A stretch of DNA of 58,076 nucleotides from Gemmataceae bacterium (GTDB taxonomy: Bacteria > Planctomycetota > Planctomycetia > Gemmatales > Gemmataceae). Positions 1 to 7,871 of the stretch are shown here, one piece after another (within the stretch, counting starts at the first letter, position 1; every line of letters begins with the position of its first letter). A program made the translations under genes and the position numbers. The notes under the pieces are model-generated. The model was given only the letters and a program-made list of their open reading frames with translations, made no database searches and was not told the origin of the DNA. The DNA lies in the NCBI GenBank assembly GCA_019748295.1, contig JAIEPT010000353.1, forward strand, positions 1 through 58,076, written 5' to 3'.

Positions 1-77
1 TGGCGACGACGATGATTTATACCCACGTCCTGCAACGCGGGGCATGCGGAGTGGTCAGCCCGCTGGACCGGTTGTGA
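1..77 (+). CDS. Tyrosine recombinase / integron-type integrase, C-terminal end only
   Basis: The first 77 bases read in one frame as a 25-residue C-terminus ending in TGA. It contains TTMIYTHVL followed by a Gly-rich turn and SPLDRL. This is the usual end of XerC/IntI-like tyrosine recombinases, where the Tyr of MIYTHV is the DNA-attacking nucleophile. The rest of the gene lies left of the window, so neither the catalytic Arg/His residues nor any IntI-specific insert can be checked. The fragment is too short to separate a phage or integron integrase from another tyrosine recombinase. A perfect 21-bp inverted repeat follows 30 bases later. Confidence 0.75.
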   Translation, partial: ATTMIYTHVLQRGACGVVSPLDRL

Positions 78-106
78 GTCGTCGCCGTTCGTTAGCACGC
101 TGCGCG

Positions 107-170
107 AGCAAGTGATCGCAGGTTCCCAGCGATGGATCAATCCTCCACCGGGAACCTGCGATCACTTGCT
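107..170. terminator. 21-bp perfect inverted repeat downstream of the recombinase gene
   Basis: Arms 107-127 and 150-170 are exact reverse complements, separated by a 22-base loop. There is no clear T-tract on either side. It may terminate the recombinase transcript or be a recombination-related palindrome. The flanking GTTAGC/GCTAAC boxes are in the wrong order for an integron attC site. Confidence 0.5.
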
Positions 171-590
171 AACTTGGACCGGCTCCCGCGTTCCATCGTA
201 TCTATCGGGAAGGGCAAACGCAAAGTCAGCAGTGGGAATCACCGACTTTGCGATTCGGGGTCATACGTGGTATTATGGGCGACTGGAGCGATGCGCGAGG
301 CGTCGGTTTTGGGAGGGAATAGTCTGTCAGCAAAAGCATTCGCACCGATACCAAACGGTTTTTTTCGTCGGCCAGGACGAGGAGACGTGCGTGGATTTAC
401 CACGTTGGTGGTTTTTGATGCGATAGCGCGCCAACCGTCCGCTTGACCGTTCGAATCACCTTACGCCTGATGCCACCGCCTGCACTGGCACATCGAATGC
501 GGTCGAATCACGCACCGTTGGTTTAGAACTAATCGCAATCAATCGTTGGAATCAGCGATTTCGACCAGTTCTGGTCTGCAGCAGAGAGGC
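171..590. other. Intergenic stretch without a recognisable gene
   Basis: About 420 bases of lower GC than the neighbours. Short overlapping ORFs exist, but their translations look random and lack good ribosome binding sites. A small inverted repeat (arms 219-227 and 244-252) is the only structure I see. Confidence 0.5.
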
Positions 591-739
591 GAGGTCAGCA
601 GCGATGCAAGGTCCAGACGGCCGCGGAAACGAGTTTATCCAACTTGTTCGAAAACTCTTCGAAAACACATCCGACAAGCTAGATAAACTTGTCGCCACAA
701 AGACAGGCTGGCGTCTGACCTTGCATCGCCGCTGACCTC
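591..739. repeat. Nested inverted repeat enclosing double-hairpin element copy 1
   Basis: Outer arms 591-619 and 712-739 are reverse complements with one mismatch and one indel. Inside, 622-698 is a diverged copy of the dispersed element described at 9119-9210; its right end carries AAACTTGTCGCCAC. One palindrome therefore contains another. The block lies just downstream of the arsenic operon. Confidence 0.75.
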
Positions 740-754
740 ACGCGGAGCGTGAGG
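736..754 (-). terminator. Short hairpin just downstream of arsC
   Basis: CCTCACGC and GCGTGAGG pair around a GGA loop, seven bases past the arsC stop codon on the minus strand. No T-tract follows, so a rho-independent terminator is only possible. The same motif recurs in the inverted repeat at 44004-44130, so it may be a repeat fragment that acts as a 3' hairpin. Confidence 0.4.
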
Positions 755-760
755 ACTACT

Positions 761-1150
761 CTACGCCAGCGACTCCAGAAGTTGTTTTACCTTGCTCTCG
801 ATGAGATCGCGTATGGCGCGAAACTGCTCGGGGGACATGTCGCGCGGGTCGGGGATCTGCCAATCCTCGCGGCGCTTGGCGTTCACCAGCGGGCATTCGT
901 CGCCGCAGCCCATGGTGACGGCAACATCCACATCCTGCCCGTTGAACGCATCGATCCCCTTGGATGCGTGCGTCGTCAGGTCGTAGTTCAGCTCCTTCAT
1001 CGCTTCGACCGCCTTGGGATTCACCCGCCCCGAAGGACGCGAGCCCGCGCTGAAGGCTGCGACCTTGCCGCCGCCGTGGAGGAGGGCGAACGCCTGGGCC
1101 ATCTGACTGCGGTTGGAGTTTTCGACGCAAACGAAGAGCACTTTTTTCAC
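761..1150 (-). CDS. arsC: Arsenate reductase, low-molecular-weight phosphatase fold
   Basis: Reduces arsenate to arsenite in the cytoplasm, the first step of detoxification. The 129-residue product opens with KKVLFVC and carries the P-loop C8-x5-R14. A TMGCGDECP segment supplies Cys82 and Cys86, and Asp101-Pro102 forms the acid loop. The TMGCGDxCP form resembles the arsenate reductases often annotated as mycothiol- or thioredoxin-linked, rather than the glutaredoxin-linked E. coli type. I chose the GTG at 1150 because a GGAG lies upstream and the protein then starts where the family starts. Two in-frame ATGs at 1180 and 1183 overlap the aquaporin stop and are alternatives. It is the last gene of an arsR-aquaporin-arsC operon. 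Confidence 0.9.
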   Translation of the reverse strand: MKKVLFVCVENSNRSQMAQAFALLHGGGKVAAFSAGSRPSGRVNPKAVEAMKELNYDLTTHASKGIDAFNGQDVDVAVTMGCGDECPLVNAKRREDWQIPDPRDMSPEQFRAIRDLIESKVKQLLESLA

Positions 1151-1179
1151 GATCGAATCTCCGCTGCCGTCCGGAAACA

Positions 1180-1836
1180 TCATTTCGGTTCGTGCACGCA
1201 TCGGCAAACAAGCACGCCAAGGAAGGCGCCGAGCGTCGGCGCGGTGAGGTAGACCCATAGGTGTTCGGTATGCATCGACACCAGCGCCGGCCCCAGCGAA
1301 CGCGCGGGGTTCATCGAGGCGCCGCAGATCGGCCCGGCGAACATCGCTTCGAGTGCGATCACCGATCCGACGGCGATGCCCGCCGTGATTCCCTTCTCCT
1401 TGGCGCCAGTGCTGACGCTCAGGATCACGAACATCAGAATCAGCGTGAGGATCACTTCGAGCACGAACGACTGCATCGCCGATCCTTTTGGCAGCGTGGC
1501 CCCCAACGTTTCGTGGTCGGGAAAGAGAAAACGCAGCACCGCGCTGGCGGCCACCGCACCCGCGATTTGGCTGACGACATACGGAAGCACCCAGCGCGCT
1601 TCGAATCGGCGTGCGGCGAAGAAACCGAGGGTCACGGCTGGGTTCAGATGGCAACCCGAGACGTCGCCCATCGCGTAGATCATCGCCAGGACGATGAGGC
1701 CGAAGGTCAAGGCGATGCCGACGTGGGTGATCGCGCCGTGCGTCACGTCGTTGACGACGATCGCACCGGTCCCTGCGAAGACGAGAGCGAAGGTCCCGAA
1801 AAACTCGGCCGTCAGCTTGCGCATTCCGTTCGTCAT
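1180..1836 (-). CDS. aqpS: Aquaporin/glycerol facilitator (MIP family), probable arsenite channel
   Basis: A 218-residue six-helix channel with both MIP signatures: HLNPAVT (Asn65-Pro66-Ala67) and SMNPARS (Asn176-Pro177-Ala178), with Arg179 of the selectivity filter kept. Its start ATG overlaps the arsR stop (ATGA at 1833-1836) and its stop overlaps candidate arsC starts, so the three genes are translationally coupled. Aquaglyceroporins conduct uncharged arsenite. In Sinorhizobium meliloti the channel AqpS replaces the ArsB pump in an ars operon, letting arsenite made by ArsC leave down its gradient. The same role is inferred here from gene order; no arsB or acr3 is visible in the window. A plain water or glycerol channel cannot be excluded. 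Confidence 0.85.
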   Translation of the reverse strand: MTNGMRKLTAEFFGTFALVFAGTGAIVVNDVTHGAITHVGIALTFGLIVLAMIYAMGDVSGCHLNPAVTLGFFAARRFEARWVLPYVVSQIAGAVAASAVLRFLFPDHETLGATLPKGSAMQSFVLEVILTLILMFVILSVSTGAKEKGITAGIAVGSVIALEAMFAGPICGASMNPARSLGPALVSMHTEHLWVYLTAPTLGAFLGVLVCRCVHEPK

Positions 1837-2222
1837 GAGCAGGTGTTTCCATGGCGAGTGCGATCGCTGACTTCTTCCATGAGGCACAAGCCTTGGTCGA
1901 GCAAGGTGCGGACGCACAGATCGACGAGCCGATAGCGAATGTTGTTGCCTTCGCGGCGCGAGGCGACGATGCCGAGATCGGCGAGCCGTTGCAACTGATT
2001 CGACACCGCCTGCGCCTTCATGCCGACGCGGGTCGCAAGATCGTTGACGCAAAGTTCGTCAGCTCGCACAAGCGCATGGAGCAGCCGCAGCCGGGTGTCG
2101 TTGGCGAGGACCTTAAAGACCGCCGCGAGTCCGCCCGCCTGGATCGGCGAAAGCAGCGGCCGATCCTTCAGAGCGGGCGCTTCGCGGCAGGCGACCTGGT
2201 TCAGCTTCGATCGTGCGACCAT
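1833..2222 (-). CDS. arsR: ArsR/SmtB-family metalloregulator
   Basis: A 129-residue winged-helix repressor. The ArsR core runs from about residue 30 to 105, with recognition helix QAVSNQLQRL at 71-80. Cys58 lies in ELCVND, where arsenic and cadmium sensors place metal thiolates (ELCVCD in canonical ArsR), but the second Cys of that motif is Asn. Other cysteines are at 12, 103, 113 and 128, so an N-terminal/C-terminal site of the CadC or SmtB kind is possible. The start is supported by GGAGGG five bases upstream. It heads the operon with the aquaporin and arsC and should repress it until arsenite binds. Confidence 0.9.
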   Translation of the reverse strand: MVARSKLNQVACREAPALKDRPLLSPIQAGGLAAVFKVLANDTRLRLLHALVRADELCVNDLATRVGMKAQAVSNQLQRLADLGIVASRREGNNIRYRLVDLCVRTLLDQGLCLMEEVSDRTRHGNTCS

Positions 2223-2238
2223 GAATGCCCTCCGTTGT

Positions 2239-2254
2239 CACACTATCCCGTGTA
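2239..2254. promoter_or_regulatory. Possible ArsR operator upstream of arsR
   Basis: An imperfect palindrome, CACAC-N6-GTGTA, lies 17-32 bases upstream of the arsR start. ArsR-type repressors bind short imperfect palindromes over their own promoter. The arms are only four to five bases, so this is a weak call. Confidence 0.3.
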
Positions 2255-2284
2255 ATGAATGAGGCAAGCTTTCGGCTCCGGCCA

Positions 2285-2680
2285 TCAGATATGCAAGCGG
2301 ATGAGGTAAATCACCATTGCGAATCCCACGGCCGCGATTACCCACGCCACTGCCAAGCCGAGCGAAAATCGGGGCGGCACATTGCCATGGCCCTGCTCGA
2401 CGTGATGGAGGAACCGACGATGTTCCAACGCGGAAAGGATGCTGACCCCCACGCCGATCAACACCAGCGCGGTTCCGATCCAAAGGGAAAAACCCGTGGA
2501 GTAAGGGGGCGATTCATGCGCAGCGATCGCGAGTTCGCGGAGGAAGAGGCCGAACCGCGCGACCACGAAACCGAAGCCCATGAGCGCGATGCCCGTGCGA
2601 ATCCATGCGAGCAAAGTGCGCTCGGCGGCGAACCGTGTGCGGGCGTCGTCGCCGGGGATTGGCTTCAGATCGGATTGCAT
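2285..2680 (-). CDS. DUF202 / YidH-family inner-membrane protein
   Basis: A 131-residue protein with three predicted membrane helices. The N-terminal motif RTRFAAERTLLAWIRTGIAL is typical of the DUF202 (YidH) family, whose function is not established. Helices lie at about 25-47, 66-83 and 106-127. The longer open frame upstream runs through a palindromic repeat and is not credible. The ATG at 2680 has GGAG about seven bases upstream. The gene ends 62 bases upstream of arsR on the same strand and is probably a separate unit. Confidence 0.8.
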   Translation of the reverse strand: MQSDLKPIPGDDARTRFAAERTLLAWIRTGIALMGFGFVVARFGLFLRELAIAAHESPPYSTGFSLWIGTALVLIGVGVSILSALEHRRFLHHVEQGHGNVPPRFSLGLAVAWVIAAVGFAMVIYLIRLHI

Positions 2681-2761
2681 GGTTCGCTCCAGTACGATGC
2701 CGCGGAGAGGCGGGTTGCTTAGAATAGGGGCCGCCTCCATTCGCGACAGGCGAGGTGAACG

Positions 2762-3505
2762 TTGTTTCTCCCGGCCCTTCTGATGTTCCTGCTCCCTCTC
2801 GCCGCGTATTTGATCGTCCTCGCGACCATCAATCGCCGCGATCATCCGACGATGGTCTCGGGCTCCTGGGATTGCCTCGGCATGTTGCTCGGCGCTTCCG
2901 GCGCCTTGCTCGGCGTGGGCCCCATGCTGATGGCGATGCTCTACCGCCGAGGCGTGATCGATCCGGAAAATCCGCTTCCCGATTTCGAGACCGTCTGGGT
3001 CAGGCATGCTCTCCTCTGGGTGCTGTACTACATCCTCGTGTTCGCCCTGTGCGTTGCTCTGATCCGCTGGCGCTGCGGCAAAACAATCATCTACAACGTC
3101 GATTTCGCTCGACTGCAGGAGCGGATCGTGGGCGTGTTCCACGAACGAGGCATGCAATGCCAGACGTTGGGCGGGCACCTCACCGTGACTCGCGACGAGG
3201 AGGCCGCACGGGACGAGGCGTTCGCGAATCTGCCGGGCAGCATGCCGCATCGGCGTCGTCCGATCGTGTCGGAACTGAGGATGGAATGGTTTCCCGCGAT
3301 GCGTCATGTGACGTTGCACTGGGATTCCGCCGAACCGGGACTGCGCGAAGAAGCGGAGAACGCACTGCGCAAGACGCTCTCGGAGGCGAAGGTGGACGCG
3401 AACCCGGCTATCGGCTTGCTGATGGCCGTTTCGGGCGCCATCATGGGGGCGGTCATGGTGGCGCTGGGGTTCTTCATCACGATCCAACTCCTGTCGCGCC
3501 GCTGA
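2762..3505 (+). CDS. Hypothetical membrane protein
   Basis: A 247-residue protein I do not recognise. Hydrophobic segments lie at about 2-21, 38-62, 83-103 and 222-243. Between the third and fourth is a cytosolic-looking domain of about 115 residues rich in Arg and Glu. The start is TTG at 2762, chosen because GAGGTGA sits five bases upstream and no ATG is suitably placed. It is divergent from the DUF202 gene with about 80 bases between them. Codon use matches its neighbours. Confidence 0.65.
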   Translation: MFLPALLMFLLPLAAYLIVLATINRRDHPTMVSGSWDCLGMLLGASGALLGVGPMLMAMLYRRGVIDPENPLPDFETVWVRHALLWVLYYILVFALCVALIRWRCGKTIIYNVDFARLQERIVGVFHERGMQCQTLGGHLTVTRDEEAARDEAFANLPGSMPHRRRPIVSELRMEWFPAMRHVTLHWDSAEPGLREEAENALRKTLSEAKVDANPAIGLLMAVSGAIMGAVMVALGFFITIQLLSRR

Positions 3506-3654
3506 GGCGAGCGGCGCCGGTATTTCTCCCCTCTCCCTCCGGGAGAGGGGCCGGGGGTGAGGGCGTGCGACGTGGCGTTTCGCGAGAAAAGACACCCTCA
3601 CCCCAACCCTCTCCCGGAGGGAGAGGGGAGACTATCTCCTGCCGCTCGCCTAAG
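3503..3654. repeat. GC-rich nested palindrome (GGGAGAGGGG family)
   Basis: Outer arms carry GGCGAGCGGC / GCCGCTCGCC and inner arms CCCTCTCCCTCCGGGAGAGGGG against its reverse complement near 3611-3630. GTGAGGGCG and CGCCCTCAC-like segments lie between. Related copies occur at 5088, 9973, 11979, 29338, 43770 and inside 50220-50737. Read through, it gives the false peptide LPSPSGRG. Confidence 0.85.
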
Positions 3655-3924
3655 CTAAGAGGTTTTTTCGAAACCGTCGGTGCACGTTTGCCGCTTGCAG
3701 CTTAGCGAGACCAGGGCTTTCTCCGAACGCCAAGCCGCAAGCGGAAGACAGGTGCATCGAAACAACTACACATGGGGCGACTCTATTTCCCTCATCCAGC
3801 CCTTTCCCAGAGGGAGAAGGAGAAAAGCAATCGCCGCTCGCCCTACTAAGGCGAATGCCTCCCGCTCGCGATACAATGACGACGCTTTCCCGCCGGCAAC
3901 CCGCCTTCGCACCTGGAATCCGCC
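3655..3924. other. Intergenic stretch with repeat fragments
   Basis: Fragments of the same repeat families occur here: GCCGCTTGCAGCTTAGCG near 3700 against AAGCCGCAAGCGG near 3731, and a decayed CTTTCCCAGAGGGAGAAGG near 3800. I see no credible gene. Confidence 0.5.
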
Positions 3925-5079
3925 ATGCAATCGGAAGTTCTCGAACGTCTTCAAGCGACCCTCGTCAAGGAAGGGCCGGCAGCCGCGATCGATCGGCTTT
4001 GCAGCGAGCTGAAGCAGAACCAGGACTACCCGGCCCTCTTCTACGCGCTGCTGATGAAGAAGCGATTCGAGCTGGGCGCCTCGCCGATCGCCACCGGCAT
4101 GAACGACGACCTGCCCCCCGCAGTGCAGGAAGCATTCGAAAATGGCATTCGCGAAGCGTGCGGCGCCGTGGGCCAGCTCTTCCTCGACGACGGCAAGATC
4201 CCGCAAGCCTTCGGCTACTTCCGCATGATCGGCGACACCGCTCCGATCGCTCAGGCTCTCGAGAAAATCCAGCTCACCGAAGACGAAGACGTGCAGCCGC
4301 TGATCGACATCGCCTTCCAGCAGGGGGCGGCGCCGAAGAAGGGATTCGATTGGCTGCTGCAGCGCTACGGCATTTGCAACGCCATCACCACGATCACGAC
4401 GTCCGAGCTGCCTTTCTCAACGGAAGTGCGCGACTACTGCAAGCGCACGCTGATCCGCACGCTGCATAGCGACCTGTTCGGCCGGCTGAAGGAAGAGGTC
4501 AAACGCCATGACGGCGCGGAACCGACCGGCACGACCATCGCCGAGATCGTGGCCGGGCGCGAATGGCTGTTCGCGGACGACTTCTATCACATCGACCTGT
4601 CTCACCTGAATGCCGTCGTGCAGATGGCCGGCCAGATCGAGGTCTGCGAAGAGACGCGCCTGGCGAAAGACCTGTGCGCCTACGGCAAGCATCTGTCGCC
4701 TAAATTCATCTACAACACGGACCCGCCGTTCGACAAAGCCTACCACGACTACGACGTGTTTCTCTCGATCTTGCTTGGCGAAGAAGTGGACAAGAACCTT
4801 GCCCACTTCTACAAGAAGGCAGACGACGCCGATCCCGAGACCGTAGGCACCTACCCCGCCGAAGTCCTCGTCAACCTGCTGCTCCGCATCGGTCGTCAGG
4901 GCGAAGCGTTGGAAGCTTCCAAGAAGCACCTTTCACACCTCGGCAACATGCGCCTTTCCTGCCCCACGTTCGTCGAACTGTGCCAAAAAACCGGCAACTA
5001 CGCAGCCCTCGCGGATGTCGCGAAGCAGCAGGGCGAACCGGTTAACTTTCTCGCGGGTTTGCTCGGCAAGAGCCGGTGA
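3925..5079 (+). CDS. Conserved hypothetical alpha-helical (TPR-like) protein
   Basis: A 384-residue protein without signal peptide or membrane helices. The whole chain looks like paired amphipathic helices, with repeat-like alternation of Leu/Ala and charged residues such as QLFLDDGKIPQAFGYFRMIG and LLLRIGRQGEALEASKKHL. This suggests a TPR- or HEAT-like solenoid acting in the cytoplasm as a scaffold. I do not recognise a named family. No strong ribosome binding site precedes ATG 3925. Codon bias and length support a real gene. It stands alone between two repeat blocks. Confidence 0.65.
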   Translation: MQSEVLERLQATLVKEGPAAAIDRLCSELKQNQDYPALFYALLMKKRFELGASPIATGMNDDLPPAVQEAFENGIREACGAVGQLFLDDGKIPQAFGYFRMIGDTAPIAQALEKIQLTEDEDVQPLIDIAFQQGAAPKKGFDWLLQRYGICNAITTITTSELPFSTEVRDYCKRTLIRTLHSDLFGRLKEEVKRHDGAEPTGTTIAEIVAGREWLFADDFYHIDLSHLNAVVQMAGQIEVCEETRLAKDLCAYGKHLSPKFIYNTDPPFDKAYHDYDVFLSILLGEEVDKNLAHFYKKADDADPETVGTYPAEVLVNLLLRIGRQGEALEASKKHLSHLGNMRLSCPTFVELCQKTGNYAALADVAKQQGEPVNFLAGLLGKSR

Positions 5080-5087
5080 GCCGGCTC

Positions 5088-5216
5088 CCCTCTCCCTCCA
5101 GGAGAGGCGCTGGGGGTGAGGGCGGAACCTTCGCCCCACGCGACGCTTGAATTGCTTGCGCTCGGCAAAAAGGCGCCCCCAACCCCTCTCCCGGACTCTC
5201 CCGGAGGGAGAGGGGA
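5088..5216. repeat. GC-rich palindrome (GGGAGAGGGG family)
   Basis: Arms near 5088-5106 (CTCCCCTCTCCCTCCAGGAG) and 5194-5216 (its near reverse complement) begin nine bases after the preceding stop codon and end 20 bases before the glycosyltransferase stop. It lies in a convergent intergenic region, so it could serve as a bidirectional 3' structure. Confidence 0.75.
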
Positions 5217-5235
5217 GCAAAGGCAGCACTCGAGC

Positions 5236-6348
5236 TTACGCGGTTTGCGCCATGCGGTCGCCCGCAAGGTGGACGATGATGTCGTCCCACGTCTGCACAT
5301 CGCCCACCGGCACACGCGAACGATCGAAGGCGCGGGCATCGAGCAACGCCTGACGAATCGACTCGTCATCGCCAGGCCGATAGTAGAAGACGTGCGGCCG
5401 ATCATGGCGCAGAAACTCCGGCGCGACGATCGGCAGCCGACAATACGTGTATTGGTGCATCTTCAAACTGTCGGTGAGCGCCTCCGCTCCGGGCGAATAG
5501 GAGCGCGTCTGCAACCCAATATCGGCGTGCTTCAAAAACGGCACGATCTCCTCGAAAAGCCGTTCGGGATACGCCGCGATGTTGGGAACACCTGGAACAT
5601 AGTCGCGAACGCCAAAGACCGTGAACGACCATTCCGGGAACAACTTCGCCGCGAGTTCCACCGCATCGGAATCGAAATACTCGCGGCCCACATACAGCAC
5701 ATTCGGCTTCGGCGTCGGATAAGGGTTTTCGCAGGGATGGTCGAAAAGATCCTTACGCAGACCATGCTTGTGCAGTTTCACGTTGCCATGATGCGCGAGC
5801 CGTCGTTCGATGTATTCGGAAGGGACGCTGACCAGATCGAATCGGCTCGCGACACGTGCTTCTTGCGCGACGAGCAGCGGGTGGTTGCGCATGGCCGGGA
5901 TGTCGTCGGACACGCGATAGACGTAGCGGGCGTGCGGATTGATGCGGCGGATGCGGTCGAAGAGCAAGAGGCCATGGTCGCTGTCGAAGACGAACAGATC
6001 CGCCTCGGCGAGTTCCTTCTCGATCCCGTGCATCGGCAATTGCCCGTAGAGCCGAAAAAACGGTGCGCTCGCCCAGTTAAGCAATTTCGACCGCAGATTG
6101 ACGGGGTGGAATGACTTGTACCAGACGAAGCTCTTGAACCGTTCGCGAACGACGCGGAGACGATTCGCTTCCTCGCGGACGGGATACGCGAAGCGAACAT
6201 CGTTGCGGAGCCACGAGAGCCAACTCAGCGATTGGGTGAAGAACAGGATGTCCCAACCCTGCCGCCAAAAGGCGTCCGCGAGCCAGTGAAAGCCCGCTTT
6301 ACGCTTGGCTTCCGCATAATGGCCCGTGAGAAAGACAACCTTCGGCAT
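5236..6348 (-). CDS. Glycosyltransferase, GumK-like (GT-B fold)
   Basis: A 370-residue protein of two Rossmann-like halves, as in GT-B enzymes. The N-terminus (PKVVFLTGHY, then KAGFHWLADAFWRQGWDILFFTQ) resembles the acceptor domain of GumK-type glucuronosyltransferases. The C-terminal half begins at about residue 205 (PNVLYVGREYFDSDAVE) and holds the expected donor site. It probably adds a nucleotide-activated sugar to a lipid-linked glycan at the inner membrane. ATG 6348 was chosen because family homology starts there; the longer frame runs into a palindromic repeat. It follows the sugar-nucleotide genes on the same strand, which suggests it uses their product. GumK itself transfers glucuronic acid; the donor here is inferred. 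Confidence 0.75.
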   Translation of the reverse strand: MPKVVFLTGHYAEAKRKAGFHWLADAFWRQGWDILFFTQSLSWLSWLRNDVRFAYPVREEANRLRVVRERFKSFVWYKSFHPVNLRSKLLNWASAPFFRLYGQLPMHGIEKELAEADLFVFDSDHGLLLFDRIRRINPHARYVYRVSDDIPAMRNHPLLVAQEARVASRFDLVSVPSEYIERRLAHHGNVKLHKHGLRKDLFDHPCENPYPTPKPNVLYVGREYFDSDAVELAAKLFPEWSFTVFGVRDYVPGVPNIAAYPERLFEEIVPFLKHADIGLQTRSYSPGAEALTDSLKMHQYTYCRLPIVAPEFLRHDRPHVFYYRPGDDESIRQALLDARAFDRSRVPVGDVQTWDDIIVHLAGDRMAQTA

Positions 6349-6386
6349 GCAATGATATGGAGCGGATAGAGAGATGCAGAGAATGA

Positions 6387-6490
6387 AAGCCCAGGGGCGA
6401 GCGCAGCGAGCTCCTGGGATCGGAGTGTCGGAAGCGGCGCTAAGTCTTCGGTCTGGAACCCAGGAGCTCGCTGCGCTCGCCCCTGGGCTT
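6387..6490. repeat. 32-bp perfect inverted repeat element, copy A
   Basis: Arms 6387-6418 and 6459-6490 are exact reverse complements, around a 40-base loop. The whole element, loop included, recurs in the opposite orientation at 51202-51305. It lies between the glycosyltransferase and aminotransferase genes. Confidence 0.9.
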
Positions 6491-6506
6491 TGAAGCGACT
6501 CCCTAC

Positions 6507-7661
6507 TTACGCCGCAGCGGTGCTCGGAATGCGACCGGTGGCGCGGTAGTGCTGCACGATGGCGCCGACGACGCGTTCGCGGGCGGCGCCGGTCAGTTCC
6601 GGATACATCGGCAGGGCGACCGACGTGTTGGCCGCCTTTTCGCTTTCGGGAAAATCTCCGACCTTGTGGCCCAGAGCGGCGAAGCATTCCTGCAAATGCA
6701 TCGGCTGCGGGTAGTAGACCTCGGTCGTGATCTTCTGCTTGGCCAGCGCATCGCGAAGGCTGTTGCGATCTTCAACCCGGCAAACGAACTGGTTGAAGAT
6801 GTGGCGCGATTGCACGACCTTCGGCGTCTGCACCAGATTGCCCAGCCCCGACTTCGCGAACAGGGCCTGGTAGTGAGCGCCGCCTTGCTGACGCAGCGCG
6901 GACCACGAATCGAGGTGCGGCAGCTTCACGCGGAGAACCGCGGCGTGAATCGAATCGAGGCGGAAGTTGCCGCCGACCAGCTTGTGGAAGTACTTCGGCT
7001 GCGAGCCGTGGTTGCGCAGCAGCTTGAGCTTGTCGGCCAACGCAGTGTCGTTAGTGACGACCGCGCCGCCGTCGCCGAAACAGCCGAGGTTCTTCGAAGG
7101 GAAGAACGAATAGCAGCCGACGGTTCCCATCGAGCCGGCCCGGCGGCCCTTGTATTCCGAACCGATCGCCTGGGCGGCGTCTTCGATCACGGCGAGATTG
7201 TGCTTCTTGGCGACTTCGAGAATCGGGTCCATCTCGGCGCATTGGCCGAAGAGATGCACCGGCATGATCGCCTTGGTCCGCGGCGTGATCTTGGAAGCAA
7301 TGGCCCGCGGATCGATGTTGAACGTCACCGGATCGATGTCCACGAACACCGGCTTGGCGCCCACGCGCCAGATGGCGCCGGCCGTGGCGAAGAAGGTGTA
7401 CGGAGTGGTGATGACTTCATCCCCCTGGCCGATATCGAGGGCCATCAGGGAGATCAGCAAGGCATCGGAGCCCGAGGAAAGGCCGATGCAGTGCTTCGTC
7501 TTGCAATACCCAGCGACTTCCTGCTCCATGGCCTCGACGTCGGGGCCATTGATGAAATATTGCGATGCGACGACGCGCATGACGGCCGCATCCAGCTCAT
7601 CCTTGAGCTGAGCGTACTGCACCTTCAGATCCAGCATCGGAATCGGCATATTCTGGCTCAT
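6507..7661 (-). CDS. DegT/DnrJ/EryC1-family PLP sugar aminotransferase (WbpE/GnnB-like)
   Basis: A 384-residue PLP enzyme that aminates a 3-keto sugar nucleotide. The Schiff-base lysine is Lys190 in FFPSKNLGCFGDGG; EDAAQ (Asp161) binds the pyridine nitrogen, and SGSDALL near 63-69 holds the phosphate. The order acetyltransferase, Gfo/Idh dehydrogenase, aminotransferase matches the WbpB-WbpE-WbpD/WlbABC route to UDP-2,3-diacetamido sugars. The start at 7661 has GGGAGAA six bases upstream; the longer frame enters a tandem repeat. Either a glucuronate or a GlcNAc series substrate is possible; sequence alone does not decide. Confidence 0.85.
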   Translation of the reverse strand: MSQNMPIPMLDLKVQYAQLKDELDAAVMRVVASQYFINGPDVEAMEQEVAGYCKTKHCIGLSSGSDALLISLMALDIGQGDEVITTPYTFFATAGAIWRVGAKPVFVDIDPVTFNIDPRAIASKITPRTKAIMPVHLFGQCAEMDPILEVAKKHNLAVIEDAAQAIGSEYKGRRAGSMGTVGCYSFFPSKNLGCFGDGGAVVTNDTALADKLKLLRNHGSQPKYFHKLVGGNFRLDSIHAAVLRVKLPHLDSWSALRQQGGAHYQALFAKSGLGNLVQTPKVVQSRHIFNQFVCRVEDRNSLRDALAKQKITTEVYYPQPMHLQECFAALGHKVGDFPESEKAANTSVALPMYPELTGAARERVVGAIVQHYRATGRIPSTAAA

Positions 7662-7701
7662 TGCATTCTCCCAAGGCGTTACGAATCGATCCGTCAGCCG
7701 T

Positions 7702-7871
7702 GTGGGGCGGTTCTCCGACCGCCTCACCCGGCCACCCGTTGTGGGGCGGTCTCTGACCGCCTCACCCGGCCACCCGTTGTGGGGCGGTCTCTGACCGCCT
7801 CACCCGGCCTGACCGAAGGTCACCCGTTGTGGGGCGGTCTCTGACCGCCTCACCCGGCCTGACCGAAGGTC
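7702..7871. repeat. Four tandem copies of a 38-50 bp unit
   Basis: Units begin at 7702, 7741, 7779 and 7829. Each has GTGGGGCGGTCTCTGACCGC, itself a short hairpin, then CTCACCCGGC and a variable tail. The last two units carry an extra CTGACCGAAGGT. Further hairpins follow: GACCGAAGGTCTCCAT against ATGGAGACCTTCGGTC near 7936, and GGCACGGTC/GACCGTGCC at 7962-7982. The whole 7662-8088 gap is repeat DNA without a gene. Confidence 0.8.

Noticed and set aside
91-172. Possible integron attC site
   Set aside because: The GTTAGC box comes first and GCTAAC last, the reverse of the attC order, and no cassette gene follows.
112-446. Two overlapping plus-strand ORFs after the recombinase
   Set aside because: They run through a hairpin, overlap each other in different frames, and lack good ribosome binding sites and family-like sequence.
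2681-3601. N-terminal 307-residue extension of the DUF202 protein
   Set aside because: It is antisense to the membrane protein gene at 2762-3505 and includes repeat-derived sequence.
7702-7871. CRISPR array
   Set aside because: Units vary in length, are internally palindromic and have no unique spacers or cas genes nearby. The 13-bp array at 29663-29740 has no spacers either.
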